Source: HGM04593 sp045630965
GTDB taxonomy: Bacteria; Bacteroidota; Bacteroidia; Bacteroidales; Bacteroidaceae
Reading direction: 5' to 3'
Assembly: GCA_045630965.1 (NCBI GenBank)
Contig: JAZQTU010000035.1
Span: 1-54,790 of the forward strand
Length of the DNA: 54,790 nt
Part shown: positions 31,502 through 41,577 of the stretch, piece after piece
How positions within the stretch are numbered: the stretch's first letter is position 1
Layout of the letters: the number at the start of each line of letters is the position of its first letter
Translations under genes and position numbers: made by a program
Notes under the pieces: model-generated
What the model saw: only the letters and a program-made list of their open reading frames with translations
Databases searched by the model: none
What the model was told of the DNA's origin: nothing

Positions 31502-33109
31502 TCAGTCTGTGACCTTGGGAAATGCTTCGCCCTTTTCCAGTATCTCTACGGCTTTGAGGACTGTGGGGTCTTCAAGGTTTATGTATTTGACATGCTCAAG
31601 CATTCCTTGTATCTGGTATATTATATTCGAATACAAAGAGTGTGTCAGCACCTCTTTTGATTTCGCAATAAGGTTGTTGCGGCGTTTCAACCCTTTCTTG
31701 GCTGCGAATTCTACGAAATTCTCTAATATCGGCTCTGTTTCAAGGTAGCGTACCATCTCTTCGTAACTTTTGTACTTTGAAAGTTCTTGACGGTTGCGTT
31801 CGCTGTACTGTAGCGCATAACGTGATATGAGGCCTCGTGCAAATGCTTCCTGAGAGTACGATGTCATGTCTGTAGTGTCACTCGATACGAATATGTCGGG
31901 CATAATGCCTCCTCCTCCGTATACAGTTCTGCCTTTGCGTGTCTTGTATATGAGCTCTTCGTTCTGATGTATGCTGTCCTGTGAGAAGAATTCGCCTCTG
32001 TTGTATCTTTCAAGCAAATCTTTCTCATACTCTTCTTTTTCTCCTTTGGTATACGGCTTCTGTATGCATCTGCCCGAAGGGGTGTGATAGCGCGCTATAG
32101 TCAGTCGCATCATTGAACCGTCGCTGAACTCGAACGGCTGCTGTACGAGTCCTTTGCCGAATGTGCGTCGTCCTATGATCGTACCGCGGTCGTTGTCCTG
32201 GATTGTTCCTGCGAGAATCTCGCTTGCCGATGCTGATGTCTCGTCAACAAGTATCACCAGAGGCATGCTCTGGAACATTCCGTATCCATTGGCGCTTTCA
32301 ATGTGTTTTGCACTGTGCTCGCCCTCGGTGTATACAATGATATCGTCCTTGCCAAGAAATTGGTTTGCCATTTCAATGGCTATGCCCATGTATCCGCCAC
32401 CGTTGCCCCTGAGGTCTATGATTATTCCTTTTGCGTCGTTGCTGATGAACATTGCCAGGGAATGTATGAACTCTGCGAATGTGTTTTCGGCAAAGCGCTC
32501 AACCTGTACATATCCCCATTTGTCGTTGATCATGTATGTGGCTTCAATACTTTCCACCGGTATCTCGTCACGGCGTATGTTAAAGTCAAGCAACTCTTTT
32601 TCGCCGTAGCGTTCAATTCCTAACTTGACGAAACTGCCTTTGGGACCTTTCAACTTCTTTAAGGCTCTTTCGTTGGTGCATACGTCCTTGCCGACAAACA
32701 GGGTGTCGTTGACTTTTATTATGCGGTCACCGGCAAGCATGCCTGCTTTTTCGGACGGGCCTCCACGAATTACGTCACTGACATGTATCGTGTCTTCCTG
32801 AATTGTGAAACGTATGCCTATTCCGCTGAAACTGCTCTGCAGGTCCGAATTGGTCTCTTCCACATCCTTGAGTGGGATATATACGCTGTGTGGGTCAAGC
32901 TCGGATATTATTTCCGGGAGACATTTTTCTACGAGTGAATCTATGTCTGTGCTGTCGACATAATTTGTCTCTATTATGCCTAACATTTCGTTGAGTTTGT
33001 TGTCAACGTCATTTATTATTATGGTGTTCCTGTTGCCGGCAAGCTTCAGTCCAGCAAAGAAACTGCAAACCAGACATGTGACGACAATAACTCCTGTGTG
33101 CAGTTTCAT
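31502..33109 (-). CDS. S41 family C-terminal processing protease
   Basis: 535 residues. An N-terminal signal anchor (VIVVTCLVCSFFAGLKLAG) is followed by a PDZ domain (about 95-170, SSFSGIGIRF, GPSEKAGMLAGDRIIKVND) and the tail-specific protease domain. The catalytic Ser lies in VDETSASASEILAG and the Lys in GRRTFGKGLVQQ; GIIIDLRGNGGGYM is the family core. It cleaves periplasmic proteins at their C-termini. Last gene of a compact four-gene cluster, 2 bases after the dCMP deaminase. Confidence 0.9.
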   Translation of the reverse strand: MKLHTGVIVVTCLVCSFFAGLKLAGNRNTIIINDVDNKLNEMLGIIETNYVDSTDIDSLVEKCLPEIISELDPHSVYIPLKDVEETNSDLQSSFSGIGIRFTIQEDTIHVSDVIRGGPSEKAGMLAGDRIIKVNDTLFVGKDVCTNERALKKLKGPKGSFVKLGIERYGEKELLDFNIRRDEIPVESIEATYMINDKWGYVQVERFAENTFAEFIHSLAMFISNDAKGIIIDLRGNGGGYMGIAIEMANQFLGKDDIIVYTEGEHSAKHIESANGYGMFQSMPLVILVDETSASASEILAGTIQDNDRGTIIGRRTFGKGLVQQPFEFSDGSMMRLTIARYHTPSGRCIQKPYTKGEKEEYEKDLLERYNRGEFFSQDSIHQNEELIYKTRKGRTVYGGGGIMPDIFVSSDTTDMTSYSQEAFARGLISRYALQYSERNRQELSKYKSYEEMVRYLETEPILENFVEFAAKKGLKRRNNLIAKSKEVLTHSLYSNIIYQIQGMLEHVKYINLEDPTVLKAVEILEKGEAFPKVTD

Positions 33110-33111
33110 TT

Positions 33112-33540
33112 TCAGTAATTTTTAAGATACAGTACTTCTACGCCGGCTCTCTTGAGTAGTTCTATTCCGTCCATTATATGATACTCCTCACCGTAAACGA
33201 CTCGTATTATGCCGGCTTGAATAATCAGTTTCGCGCATTCGATGCATGGCGATGTTGTAACGTACAATGTTGCGCCGTTGCTGTTGTTGTTTGAACGTGC
33301 GATTTTTGTTATGGCGTTGGCTTCGGCATGCAGTACGTAGGGCTTTGTGAAGCCTTCGTCGTTCTCGCATATGTTTTCAAATCCAGCCGGTGTGCCGTTA
33401 TATCCGTCCGATATTATCATTTTATCCTTGACTATCAGCGCTCCGACCTTGCGGCGTACGCAGTATGAATTTTCGGCCCAAATGGCAGCCATTCGCATGT
33501 ATCGTTTGTCAAGTTCCAACTGTTTATCTTTGTTTTCCAT
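33112..33540 (-). CDS. comEB: dCMP deaminase
   Basis: 142 residues from ATG 33540 (MENKDKQLELDKRYMRMA). A TTG-initiated extension to 33552 is not needed. Zinc site: HAEANAI (His-Ala-Glu) and PCIECAKLI (PCxxC), the cytidine/deoxycytidylate deaminase motif. GYNGTPAGFEN is a dCMP deaminase signature. It deaminates dCMP to dUMP for thymidylate synthesis in the cytosol. In a tight operon with the lipoprotein and M3 peptidase upstream and the S41 protease downstream. Confidence 0.9.
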   Translation of the reverse strand: MENKDKQLELDKRYMRMAAIWAENSYCVRRKVGALIVKDKMIISDGYNGTPAGFENICENDEGFTKPYVLHAEANAITKIARSNNNSNGATLYVTTSPCIECAKLIIQAGIIRVVYGEEYHIMDGIELLKRAGVEVLYLKNY

Positions 33541-33548
33541 AGTAGTTA

Positions 33549-33974
33549 TCAATTATAGAATTGCATGTATATGTTTTTGTCTTGTTTAATCTGCAACCAA
33601 TTCGTGTCGCCGCTGTAACTCTGGGCATTCTTGATGATGCTGTACATTCTTTCGGCAATAGTATCGCCGCTGATGCTTCCTTCCACTCTTGTCTGGGTGC
33701 AATGGAATGCATGTGTACTACCGTCGGCGTACCATTTGCCTTTTATCGTCGCTCCATTGGGCATATATGCTTCGAAATTGTCGTTTTTGAAGCTTATGCT
33801 GTATAGCTTCTCCTTAGGGAAACGTTCTGTATTGCTGTCCTTTATGTAGGTCAGGTACCAGGTGTGTTCGCGAAATATGGCATTGATGTCGTCCGTATTA
33901 TTGCATGCGGCCATTGTGCAGGCAAATATAAGGAGTGCTGCAAATTTTATTATTCTGTTCGCTCTCTTTTCCAT
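33549..33974 (-). CDS. DUF4847-like lipoprotein
   Basis: 141 residues. A lipoprotein signal peptide ends in a lipobox (FACTMAAC), so Cys24 is likely lipidated. The mature domain (INAIFREHTWYLTYIKDSNT, GKWYADGSTHAFHCTQTRVE) resembles the Bacteroidales DUF4847 family, usually found beside M3 peptidase genes. Function is unknown. It lies 8 bases after the M3 peptidase start-side operon neighbour and 8 bases before comEB. Confidence 0.75.
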   Translation of the reverse strand: MEKRANRIIKFAALLIFACTMAACNNTDDINAIFREHTWYLTYIKDSNTERFPKEKLYSISFKNDNFEAYMPNGATIKGKWYADGSTHAFHCTQTRVEGSISGDTIAERMYSIIKNAQSYSGDTNWLQIKQDKNIYMQFYN

Positions 33975-33981
33975 TTTTGTT

Positions 33982-36057
33982 TTATAAATGTGGGCAAATG
34001 GTCTTTATGCCGTCGCGTTCAAGCAGAGGCTCTACCTGCGGCTTGTGTCCTCTGAACTTCATGTATAGTGCCATGGGGTGTTCGCTGTCTCCTTTTGAAA
34101 GTATGTTGTCACGGAATGACTGTGCTATCTTCATGTTCAGTATGCCTTTCTCCTTGAATAGTGCATAGGCATCCGCATCAAGCATTTCAGCCCATTTGTA
34201 GCTATAGTAACCGGCTGCGTATCCTCCTGACATTATATGCCCGAAGTTGGTTGTTATGCCGGTGTTCTTTTCGGGTTGCATGACTCGCAATGCTGCGGTG
34301 ACAGAGTGTTCATATTCCAATACATTGCCATTGAACGGTTCCTGTATGTTGTGCCAAGCCTGGTCAATGAGTCCAAGCCCAACCTGACGTACACATTGAT
34401 ATCCGGCATTGAACATGCGTGCCTCCTTTAATTTATCAAGCAGTTCTTTTGGTATGTTCTCGCCTGTCTGGTGATGGAACGCAAAATGTTTCAATACCTC
34501 TTCCTCTGTCGCGAAGTTTTCCATTATCTGCGATGGCATCTCTACAAAGTCCCAAAGGACGTTCGGGCTGCATTGACCGGGGTATGTGACGTCGGATAAT
34601 ATACCATGCAGACAGTGACCGAATTCATGCATCAATGTATTCATCTCATCGAAAGTCAAAAGTGTCGGTTTACCTGGCAGGGGCTTGCGGTAATTGGTCG
34701 ATAATGTTACATGTGGACGGTGGTCGGTACCGTCTTTGTCTTTGTATTGTGGCTTGATCGAATCCATCCATGCTCCGGCATGTTTGCCTTTACGCGCATA
34801 GAAATCGCAATATAGCAGTGCTAGATATTTGCCGTCATAGTCGTAAACCTCCCACACTTTTACATCCGGGTTGAATACAGGTATGTCATGGTTTTGTTTG
34901 AAAGTTATACCGTACAATCGTGTGGCAAGGTAGAACATGCCGTATATAGCCTGGTTAAGCTCAAAGTAGGGGCGTGTCATTTCGTCGCTTATGGCATACT
35001 TCTTCTCTTTCAGTTTTTCACTGTAAAATGCAAAGTCCCATGGCTTGAATTCAAAACCCTCTCCTTCCAGTTCTCTTGCAAGTTCTTTTATCTCCTGAAT
35101 CTCTTTTTTAGCCAATGGCAGATATGACCATGTCAGCTTGCCGAGCATGGAGAATACAGCGTCGGTATTCTGTGCCATTCGTTCAGAAAGTATGTAGTCG
35201 CTGTATGTGTTGTATCCCAGTAATCGTGCAAGTTTCAGTCTTGTGTTGACAGTCTCTTCAACAATCGCACGGTTGTCGTGGCTGTTGCCTTTTGAACCTA
35301 TGGTGTTATATGCCATGAACATTTGCCTGCGCAGTTCTCTGTTTCGGCAGAATGTTATGAAAGGCAAGTAGCTGGGACGGTGCAATGTGAATAGCCAACC
35401 ATCCTTGTTGTTTTCCTTTGCATTGTTGGATGCAGCCTCCTTTACATCTTCGGGGAGTCCTTCTATTGCATCACTATCGGTGATATGCAAAGTGAATTCG
35501 TCAGTGTCCTTGATGCTGTTTTCCTGAAATTTTATTGCAAGAACTGACAAACGTTCTGTCAACTTGCGATACTCTTCTTTTTCAGGTTCTGTCAGGTTTG
35601 CCCCACTGCGTACAAACGATTTGTATGTCTGTTCAAGGAGACGCTTCTGTGCTGTATCAAGGCTTGATGTGTCACTGTTGTAAACCTCTTTTACTCTTGC
35701 AAACAATCTCTCGTTGAGTGATATGTCATTGTGATGAGCTGTGCAAAGCAGTTCTATCTCCTCTTCAATGGCAAGTATTTCGTCGTTGCTCTGTGCGTTT
35801 GCAACGGCGTTGAAGGCTCCTGTGATTTCTCCAAGAAGCAAACCCGAGCGGTCGAGTTCGACAATGGTGTTCTCGAATGTTGCCTGTCCGTTGCAGTTGC
35901 ATATGCAATCAATAAGCTCGTTCTCAATCTCTATGGCCCTCTTGACAGCCGGAACGTAGTCATTCAGTGTTATACGGTCATAGGGTATGGTGCCAAACGG
36001 ATTATCGCATGGTGTCAGCAATAGGTTATTTGTAAGTTCTTTGTCTTTATTCATCAT
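33982..36057 (-). CDS. M3 family metallopeptidase (oligopeptidase/peptidyl-dipeptidase)
   Basis: 691 residues, the usual length for Dcp/OpdA-type enzymes. The zinc-binding HEFGH motif sits near residue 474 (LMHEFGHCLHGI), with a downstream WDFVEMPSQIMENF segment that supplies the third zinc ligand Glu. GHIMSGGYAAGYYSYKWAEM near the C-terminus is also characteristic. No signal peptide, so cytosolic turnover of short peptides is likely. First gene of the compact cluster with the lipoprotein, comEB and S41 protease. Confidence 0.9.
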   Translation of the reverse strand: MMNKDKELTNNLLLTPCDNPFGTIPYDRITLNDYVPAVKRAIEIENELIDCICNCNGQATFENTIVELDRSGLLLGEITGAFNAVANAQSNDEILAIEEEIELLCTAHHNDISLNERLFARVKEVYNSDTSSLDTAQKRLLEQTYKSFVRSGANLTEPEKEEYRKLTERLSVLAIKFQENSIKDTDEFTLHITDSDAIEGLPEDVKEAASNNAKENNKDGWLFTLHRPSYLPFITFCRNRELRRQMFMAYNTIGSKGNSHDNRAIVEETVNTRLKLARLLGYNTYSDYILSERMAQNTDAVFSMLGKLTWSYLPLAKKEIQEIKELARELEGEGFEFKPWDFAFYSEKLKEKKYAISDEMTRPYFELNQAIYGMFYLATRLYGITFKQNHDIPVFNPDVKVWEVYDYDGKYLALLYCDFYARKGKHAGAWMDSIKPQYKDKDGTDHRPHVTLSTNYRKPLPGKPTLLTFDEMNTLMHEFGHCLHGILSDVTYPGQCSPNVLWDFVEMPSQIMENFATEEEVLKHFAFHHQTGENIPKELLDKLKEARMFNAGYQCVRQVGLGLIDQAWHNIQEPFNGNVLEYEHSVTAALRVMQPEKNTGITTNFGHIMSGGYAAGYYSYKWAEMLDADAYALFKEKGILNMKIAQSFRDNILSKGDSEHPMALYMKFRGHKPQVEPLLERDGIKTICPHL

Positions 36058-36200
36058 GTATGTTCCTGATTATTATGCAAAATTTCTCAATTCTACATAA
36101 TTAACAGCAAAGATAACTTTTTGAATTGCTTTTAACACTTTAATTTCAATAAAAAAAACTTAATATGTATTGATTTTTACTCATAAATGTTCGTGATCAT

Positions 36201-36234
36201 AAAAAAACGGCTCCCGATGCTTGTCGGGAGCCGT
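36201..36234 (-). terminator. Terminator after nagA
   Basis: ACGGCTCCCG/CGGGAGCCGT stem around ATGCTTGT and six T on the minus strand, 20 bases after the nagA stop. Confidence 0.9.
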
Positions 36235-36253
36235 GTGTTGTGTATACAGTTTT

Positions 36254-37417
36254 TTAGAGCGTATATGTGCCTTCGACGAGTTTACCCATAGCCCAAACGG
36301 CGCGTATGTTCAAATCGTCGTCAAGAATCATGATGTCTGCATCCTTGTCTTTCTGCAATGAACCCTTGCGGTCATATACATTCATAATCTTAGATGGTGT
36401 CTCAGAAGCCATGCGTATTGCGTCCTCCAAAGGAATTTCAGCTTTCTGTACCAATGTGCGGATAAGACGGTCCATGGTTGCTACAGAACCGGCAAGAGCT
36501 GTACGGTCAGCAAGCTTGCAAACGCCGTCTTCGATGATTACGCGAGGGTCGAATGCTGTTGTGCTGTCGCTTGCTGCACATGCAAGAGCGTCAGTGATTA
36601 CGCATGCACGCTCAACACCCTTGATGCGGTGAACAAGACGCAGAATTGTTGGTGGTACATGGATACCGTCGGCAACAACCTCAACAGTCATGTCTTCGTG
36701 CAGGTAGATACTCTCGACTGTACCTTCATATTTGTATTCACGACGCTTGTGGAAGCCTGGCATAGCATTATAGAAGTGTGTTGCGTGTGTGTAACCGTTC
36801 TTGCGTGCGGCATGTATATCGTCAAATTCAGCCTGTGTATGTGCTACAGATGCGAGAATGCCTTTTGATGTAATGTACTTTCCGAACTGCATTGCACCTG
36901 GCAACTCGGGAGCAGCGTCCCAACGCTTGATGCAATCCCATTTCTCAACAAGAGGAATGTATTCATTCGGATCGGGGTCCTTAATGTTTTCAGGCAACTG
37001 ACCTCCGGCCATAGCCATGTTCAAATAGTGACCCTCTAAGTGAAGACCAAGCACAGGACTGTTAGGCTCTGCCATAAGCTTTGTACATGTTTCAGCAGCA
37101 GCCTCAATCATAGGTACTGTTGATGATGAAAGGGTAGGGAAGATACTTGTTGTACCATGCTTCATGTGTGCTTTGATAGCGCCACGGAAAGCCTCTTCGG
37201 TACCCTCCATGAAGTCGCAACCTCCACCACCGTGGATGTGTATTTCCACTCCGCCTGGAACTACGTACATACCTTTGGCGTCAACAACTTCTGCACCTAT
37301 TACTGCAAGGTCACAGTTTGTTACCTCAAGAATCTTGTTATCGCGCATGATAACAGATCCATCCTTAAGCCAGCCCTGAGGGGTCAGGATCTTGGCATTG
37401 ATGATTTGCTTAAGCAT
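36254..37417 (-). CDS. nagA: N-acetylglucosamine-6-phosphate deacetylase
   Basis: 387 residues of the amidohydrolase family. GVEIHIHGGGGCDF (metal-proximal His60 and His62), GLHLEGHYLN (active-site Glu), VAHTQAEFD and VITDALACAAS (catalytic Asp) are all present. It converts GlcNAc-6-P to GlcN-6-P in amino-sugar catabolism and cell-wall recycling. It is transcribed alone with a downstream terminator. Together with GH89 and galK in this window it fits host-glycan use. Confidence 0.92.
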   Translation of the reverse strand: MLKQIINAKILTPQGWLKDGSVIMRDNKILEVTNCDLAVIGAEVVDAKGMYVVPGGVEIHIHGGGGCDFMEGTEEAFRGAIKAHMKHGTTSIFPTLSSSTVPMIEAAAETCTKLMAEPNSPVLGLHLEGHYLNMAMAGGQLPENIKDPDPNEYIPLVEKWDCIKRWDAAPELPGAMQFGKYITSKGILASVAHTQAEFDDIHAARKNGYTHATHFYNAMPGFHKRREYKYEGTVESIYLHEDMTVEVVADGIHVPPTILRLVHRIKGVERACVITDALACAASDSTTAFDPRVIIEDGVCKLADRTALAGSVATMDRLIRTLVQKAEIPLEDAIRMASETPSKIMNVYDRKGSLQKDKDADIMILDDDLNIRAVWAMGKLVEGTYTL

Positions 37418-37900
37418 AATTGTGGTTAATTATATGTGTTTGTTTTTTGTGTTTTATATTTTGTTTTACAAAATTATCCAAATAATTTTTCTGTTGAAGT
37501 TTTTTTACGTTTTTTTTCAAAAATAAAAGAATAAAAGAGTGTTTGGCTTGTGAGATGAATGCCTAAGGTTGATGAAATAGCGCTTTACAAAATGTAAGCG
37601 AATTGATGATTTTGTAAGAAAAATGTTTTGAGGTGTTTTAATTGCTTGTTTGCGAAAATTTGTCTTGTATTTAGCGATTTGTACCTCTTTTACTTCGGTT
37701 TTGCTTAAATTGGCTTCTGTTTTTTGAAAAATGTATCTAAAAACTTCTCCTTTTTTGTAAAATACTTTTCTTTTTATGGTTATGGTGCTATATTTGCATA
37801 GTATTAATTGAGTTTACAAAAAGTCATGATGTGGCTTTTGCTTTATTGTTATGCAATAAAAATGTAAAACGACAAATTGTAAAATATAACACAAGATATT
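37418..37900. other. Divergent intergenic region nagA/glnN
   Basis: An AT-rich 483-bp gap without a gene. TATATTTG (37789-37796) followed by C is a good -7 box for glnN, about 105 bases before its start. The -33 region is only CTTT/TTTT at the right spacing. Nothing else clear is seen. Confidence 0.55.
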
Positions 37901-40084
37901 ATGTCGAAACTGCGATTTGAAGTTATATCTGCAGCGTTTGGAAAAAAAGCTGTAGAAGTTCCTGACAGCGAACTGCGTCCTTCGGAATACTACGGTGCCA
38001 AAGTATTCAACCGTGAGAAGATGTTCAAGTATCTCTCAAAAGAGGTGTATAACAAACTTATAGATGTCATTGACAACGATGCTCCTCTTGACAGTTCCAT
38101 TGCAGACAGCGTTGCCGAGGGTATGAAGCGTTGGGCGGTTGAGAATGGTGCTACACACTATACACACTGGTTCCATCCGCTTACAGAGACAACTGCCGAA
38201 AAACACGATGCTTTCATTGAACATGACGGTAAGGGAGGTATAATTGAGGAGTTCTCTGGCAAACTACTTGTTCAGCAGGAACCTGATGCCTCTTCTTTTC
38301 CTAATGGTGGAATACGCAGTACTTTTGAGGCCCGCGGTTATAGTGCATGGGACCCTACATCTCCAGCATTCCTTATTGACGATACACTCTGTGTACCGAC
38401 AGTCTTCATATCATATACAGGTGAGGCACTCGATTATAAAGCTCCATTGCTTAAGTCTCTCCGTGCTGTTGACAAGGCTGCTACCGATGTCTGCCGCTAC
38501 TTTGACAAGAATGTAAAGAAGGTTACTACATATCTTGGTTGGGAACAGGAGTACTTCCTCGTAGATGAAGGCATGCTTCTTGCTCGCCCAGACCTTCTGC
38601 TTACAGGTCGCACACTTATGGGCCATGACAGTGCAAAGAACCAACAGCTCGAGGACCATTACTTTGGTTCTATCCCCAAGCGTGTAGCGGCTTTCATGAA
38701 GGAATTGGAAATTGAAGCAATGAAATTGGGTATCCCGGCAAAGACTTGTCATAACGAGGCTGCGCCCAATCAATTCGAACTTGCACCTATTTATGAGGAG
38801 TGCAACTTGGCTGTTGACCATAATATGCTTATTATGGCACTGATGAAAGAGGTTGCACGCCGTCATGGATTCCGTGTCTTGTTGCACGAAAAGCCATTCA
38901 AGGGTGTCAATGGCTCGGGTAAGCATAACAACTGGTCGCTCGGAACCGATACAGGAGTGCTTTTGATGGCGCCTGGTAAGAATGACAAGGATAATCTCCG
39001 TTTCATCACATTTGTGGTAAATACACTTGCGGCAATATATCGTCACAACGGTTTGCTTAAGGCAAGCATAATGTCTGCTGCCAATGCGCATCGTCTTGGT
39101 GCAGCTGAAGCTCCTCCGGCAATCATTTCAAGTTTCCTTGGTTCTCATCTTTCTTCAGTGCTCGACCACATGGAGACAACCGACGATGTTGTGAAGATAC
39201 TCAGCAAGCGCGAGTTGCGCCTGAATATTCCGTCTATTCCGGAATTGATGATTGATAATACCGACCGCAACCGAACATCTCCTTTTGCCTTTACCGGTAA
39301 CCGTTTTGAATTCCGTGCGGTGGGTTCTGAAGCTAACTGTGCATCGGCAATGATTGCACTTAATACAGCTATGGCTGAGCAGCTCACAATCTTCAAGAGC
39401 GAAGTTGACGCTTTGATAGAAAGTGGTGTGACAAAGGAGGATGCACTCGTCAAAATCATACGCAAATACATTAAGTACAGCAAGCCTGTGCGTTTTGACG
39501 GTAATGGCTACAGTGATGAGTGGAAGCAGGAAGCAATGCGCCGTGGTCTTGACTGTGAGGCAAGCGCTCCGCTTGTCTTCGACCGTTATCTTGACAAAGA
39601 GAGTGTAGCTATGTTCCGCAACATGGATGTGATGACCGAAACAGAGCTCCGTGCACGTAACGAGATAAAATGGGAAATGTACACCAAGAAGATACAGATT
39701 GAAGCACGCGTGCTTGGTGACCTTGCTCTTAACCACATAATTCCTACTGCAACCAAATATCAGAGTTCTCTTCTCGATAACGTTATAAAGATGGAGCAGG
39801 TGATAGGTAAAGCTGAAGGTGACCGTTTGTCTGCGGAGAATATCGAACTTGTGAAACAGATGGCACAGCATGTTGCAGAAATACGTCGTCTTGTCGATGA
39901 AATGGTTGAACGTCGTAAGGTAGCCAACCGCATTGCAAGCGAACGTGACAAAGCTATTGCTTATCACGACACAATTGCTCCTATGCTTGAGTCTATACGT
40001 TATCATATTGACCAACTTGAACTTGTTGTCGATAACGAGTTGTGGACTTTGCCAAAGTATAGAGAATTGTTGTTTATTGTTTAA
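37901..40084 (+). CDS. glnN: Type III glutamine synthetase
   Basis: 727 residues, the long GSIII form of Bacteroides rather than the 450-residue GlnA. Family signatures include SSFPNGGIRSTFEARGYSAW, EQEYFLVDEGM, KTCHNEAAPNQFELAPIYEE, FKGVNGSGKHNNWSLGTDTG and NRTSPFAFTGNRFEFRAVGS. It makes glutamine from glutamate, ammonia and ATP and is the main ammonia-assimilating enzyme in Bacteroidales. It stands alone behind its own promoter. Confidence 0.95.
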   Translation: MSKLRFEVISAAFGKKAVEVPDSELRPSEYYGAKVFNREKMFKYLSKEVYNKLIDVIDNDAPLDSSIADSVAEGMKRWAVENGATHYTHWFHPLTETTAEKHDAFIEHDGKGGIIEEFSGKLLVQQEPDASSFPNGGIRSTFEARGYSAWDPTSPAFLIDDTLCVPTVFISYTGEALDYKAPLLKSLRAVDKAATDVCRYFDKNVKKVTTYLGWEQEYFLVDEGMLLARPDLLLTGRTLMGHDSAKNQQLEDHYFGSIPKRVAAFMKELEIEAMKLGIPAKTCHNEAAPNQFELAPIYEECNLAVDHNMLIMALMKEVARRHGFRVLLHEKPFKGVNGSGKHNNWSLGTDTGVLLMAPGKNDKDNLRFITFVVNTLAAIYRHNGLLKASIMSAANAHRLGAAEAPPAIISSFLGSHLSSVLDHMETTDDVVKILSKRELRLNIPSIPELMIDNTDRNRTSPFAFTGNRFEFRAVGSEANCASAMIALNTAMAEQLTIFKSEVDALIESGVTKEDALVKIIRKYIKYSKPVRFDGNGYSDEWKQEAMRRGLDCEASAPLVFDRYLDKESVAMFRNMDVMTETELRARNEIKWEMYTKKIQIEARVLGDLALNHIIPTATKYQSSLLDNVIKMEQVIGKAEGDRLSAENIELVKQMAQHVAEIRRLVDEMVERRKVANRIASERDKAIAYHDTIAPMLESIRYHIDQLELVVDNELWTLPKYRELLFIV

Positions 40085-40255
40085 TAAATTTGCTATTTTC
40101 GCATAAATTTCGGACAGCGCTTTGTTTAACGTAATGTCTTGTTGGATACTGGGTTGAATATTGGTGAAGAGAATAATTTCTTGACTTTAATGCTCTGGAC
40201 TTTGGTGCGATGTCTACTGTTGGTAAATTTATATTGAAATAATAGAAAATAATAG

Positions 40256-41566
40256 ATGAAGTTATATATGCTTAAGAAGTTGTTTGGTTTTGATCCTAAA
40301 CAGACAACAATCAAAACGGAATTTATAGCAGGTATTACAACATTCCTTATGATGTCATATATCCTGGCTGTGAATCCGGCTATGTTCAGCGAATTGGAAG
40401 GAATGCCGGGAGGGGCCGTCTTTACATCAACTGCATTAGCTGCTGTTGTAGGATGTCTTGTAATGGCATTCTGGGGAAAATTGCCTTTTGGATTGGCGCC
40501 GGGAATGGGGCTTAATGCATTCTTTGTATATACAGTATGTCTTGGAATGGGATACTCGTGGCAGTTTGCTCTGACGGCTGTGCTTATTGAGGGATTGATA
40601 TTCGTTGTTCTTACTCTCACCAATGTGCGCGAAGCAATTGTAAATGCGATACCTATGAACTTGAGATATGCTATCGGTGCAGGTATCGGACTTTTTATTG
40701 CTTTTATCGGTTTGAAGAGTAGTGGGCTTATCGTAAATAACGATGCAACGTTTGTTGCACTTGGAGATGTAACATCTGGTTCTCCGCTGCTTGCATTGAT
40801 CGGTATTATAATTACCGGAGTCTTGTATGCTCTGAATGTACCGGCTGCAATGTTGCTTGGTATCATAATCACTATGATAATAGGTATTCCTATGGGTGTT
40901 ACCGAATTTAAGGGCATTATCTCGATACCTGAATCGATAGAGCCAATATTCTGTCAGTTTCAGTTTGATAAGGTTTTTACCATAGATATGCTTGTTGTTG
41001 TATTTACTCTACTGTTTATCGATATCTTTGATACTGTAGGAACACTTGTTGGCGTATGTACTAAGGCAAATATGTTCGATAAGAAAGGGCGTATATATCG
41101 TATAAGAGAGGCTTTTATGGCCGATTCTATTGCAACAACAACCGGTGCGATACTTGGTACTTCAACAACTACAACATATGTTGAGAGTGCCGCGGGTGTG
41201 GCACAGGGAGGACGTTCCGGTCTTACAGCGTTTGCAATTGCAATCTGCTTTGTCGTTGCATTGTTCTTCTCGCCACTCTTCCTTTCAATACCGTTGGCTG
41301 CAACAACGCCGGCTCTTGTTATTGTGGGTTTGCTCATGCTTGAACCTATAAGGAAAATTAAATTTGATGACTATTGTGAGTCTATTCCGGCATTTCTCTG
41401 TATTATAATGATGCCTCTTTCTTACTCAATCTCAAACGGTATCATGCTTGGAATGCTTTCATATGTTGTGTTGAATCTTTTGTGTGGCAAGTTTAAGAAA
41501 CTTACTCCGGTAATGTGTGTTCTTGCCATCTTGTTTATACTTAAATTTCTAATTATTGATAAATAA
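40256..41566 (+). CDS. NCS2/AzgA-type purine permease
   Basis: 436 residues, about twelve transmembrane segments. Signatures: ITTFLMMSYILAVNPAMFSE, FWGKLPFGLAPGMGLNAFFV (the conserved G-x-x-P-G-M-G-x-N-A block), LFIDIFDTVGTLVGVCTKAN and ATTTGAILGTSTTTTYVESA AGVAQGGRSGLTA. It takes up adenine, guanine or hypoxanthine across the inner membrane by proton symport. Followed by riboflavin synthase with an 11-base gap. Confidence 0.9.
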   Translation: MKLYMLKKLFGFDPKQTTIKTEFIAGITTFLMMSYILAVNPAMFSELEGMPGGAVFTSTALAAVVGCLVMAFWGKLPFGLAPGMGLNAFFVYTVCLGMGYSWQFALTAVLIEGLIFVVLTLTNVREAIVNAIPMNLRYAIGAGIGLFIAFIGLKSSGLIVNNDATFVALGDVTSGSPLLALIGIIITGVLYALNVPAAMLLGIIITMIIGIPMGVTEFKGIISIPESIEPIFCQFQFDKVFTIDMLVVVFTLLFIDIFDTVGTLVGVCTKANMFDKKGRIYRIREAFMADSIATTTGAILGTSTTTTYVESAAGVAQGGRSGLTAFAIAICFVVALFFSPLFLSIPLAATTPALVIVGLLMLEPIRKIKFDDYCESIPAFLCIIMMPLSYSISNGIMLGMLSYVVLNLLCGKFKKLTPVMCVLAILFILKFLIIDK

Positions 41567-41577
41567 TAAAAAGTATT

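Noticed and set aside
38411..40015. Long minus-strand ORFs opposite glnN
   Set aside because: glnN is unmistakable over its whole length; these are shadows.
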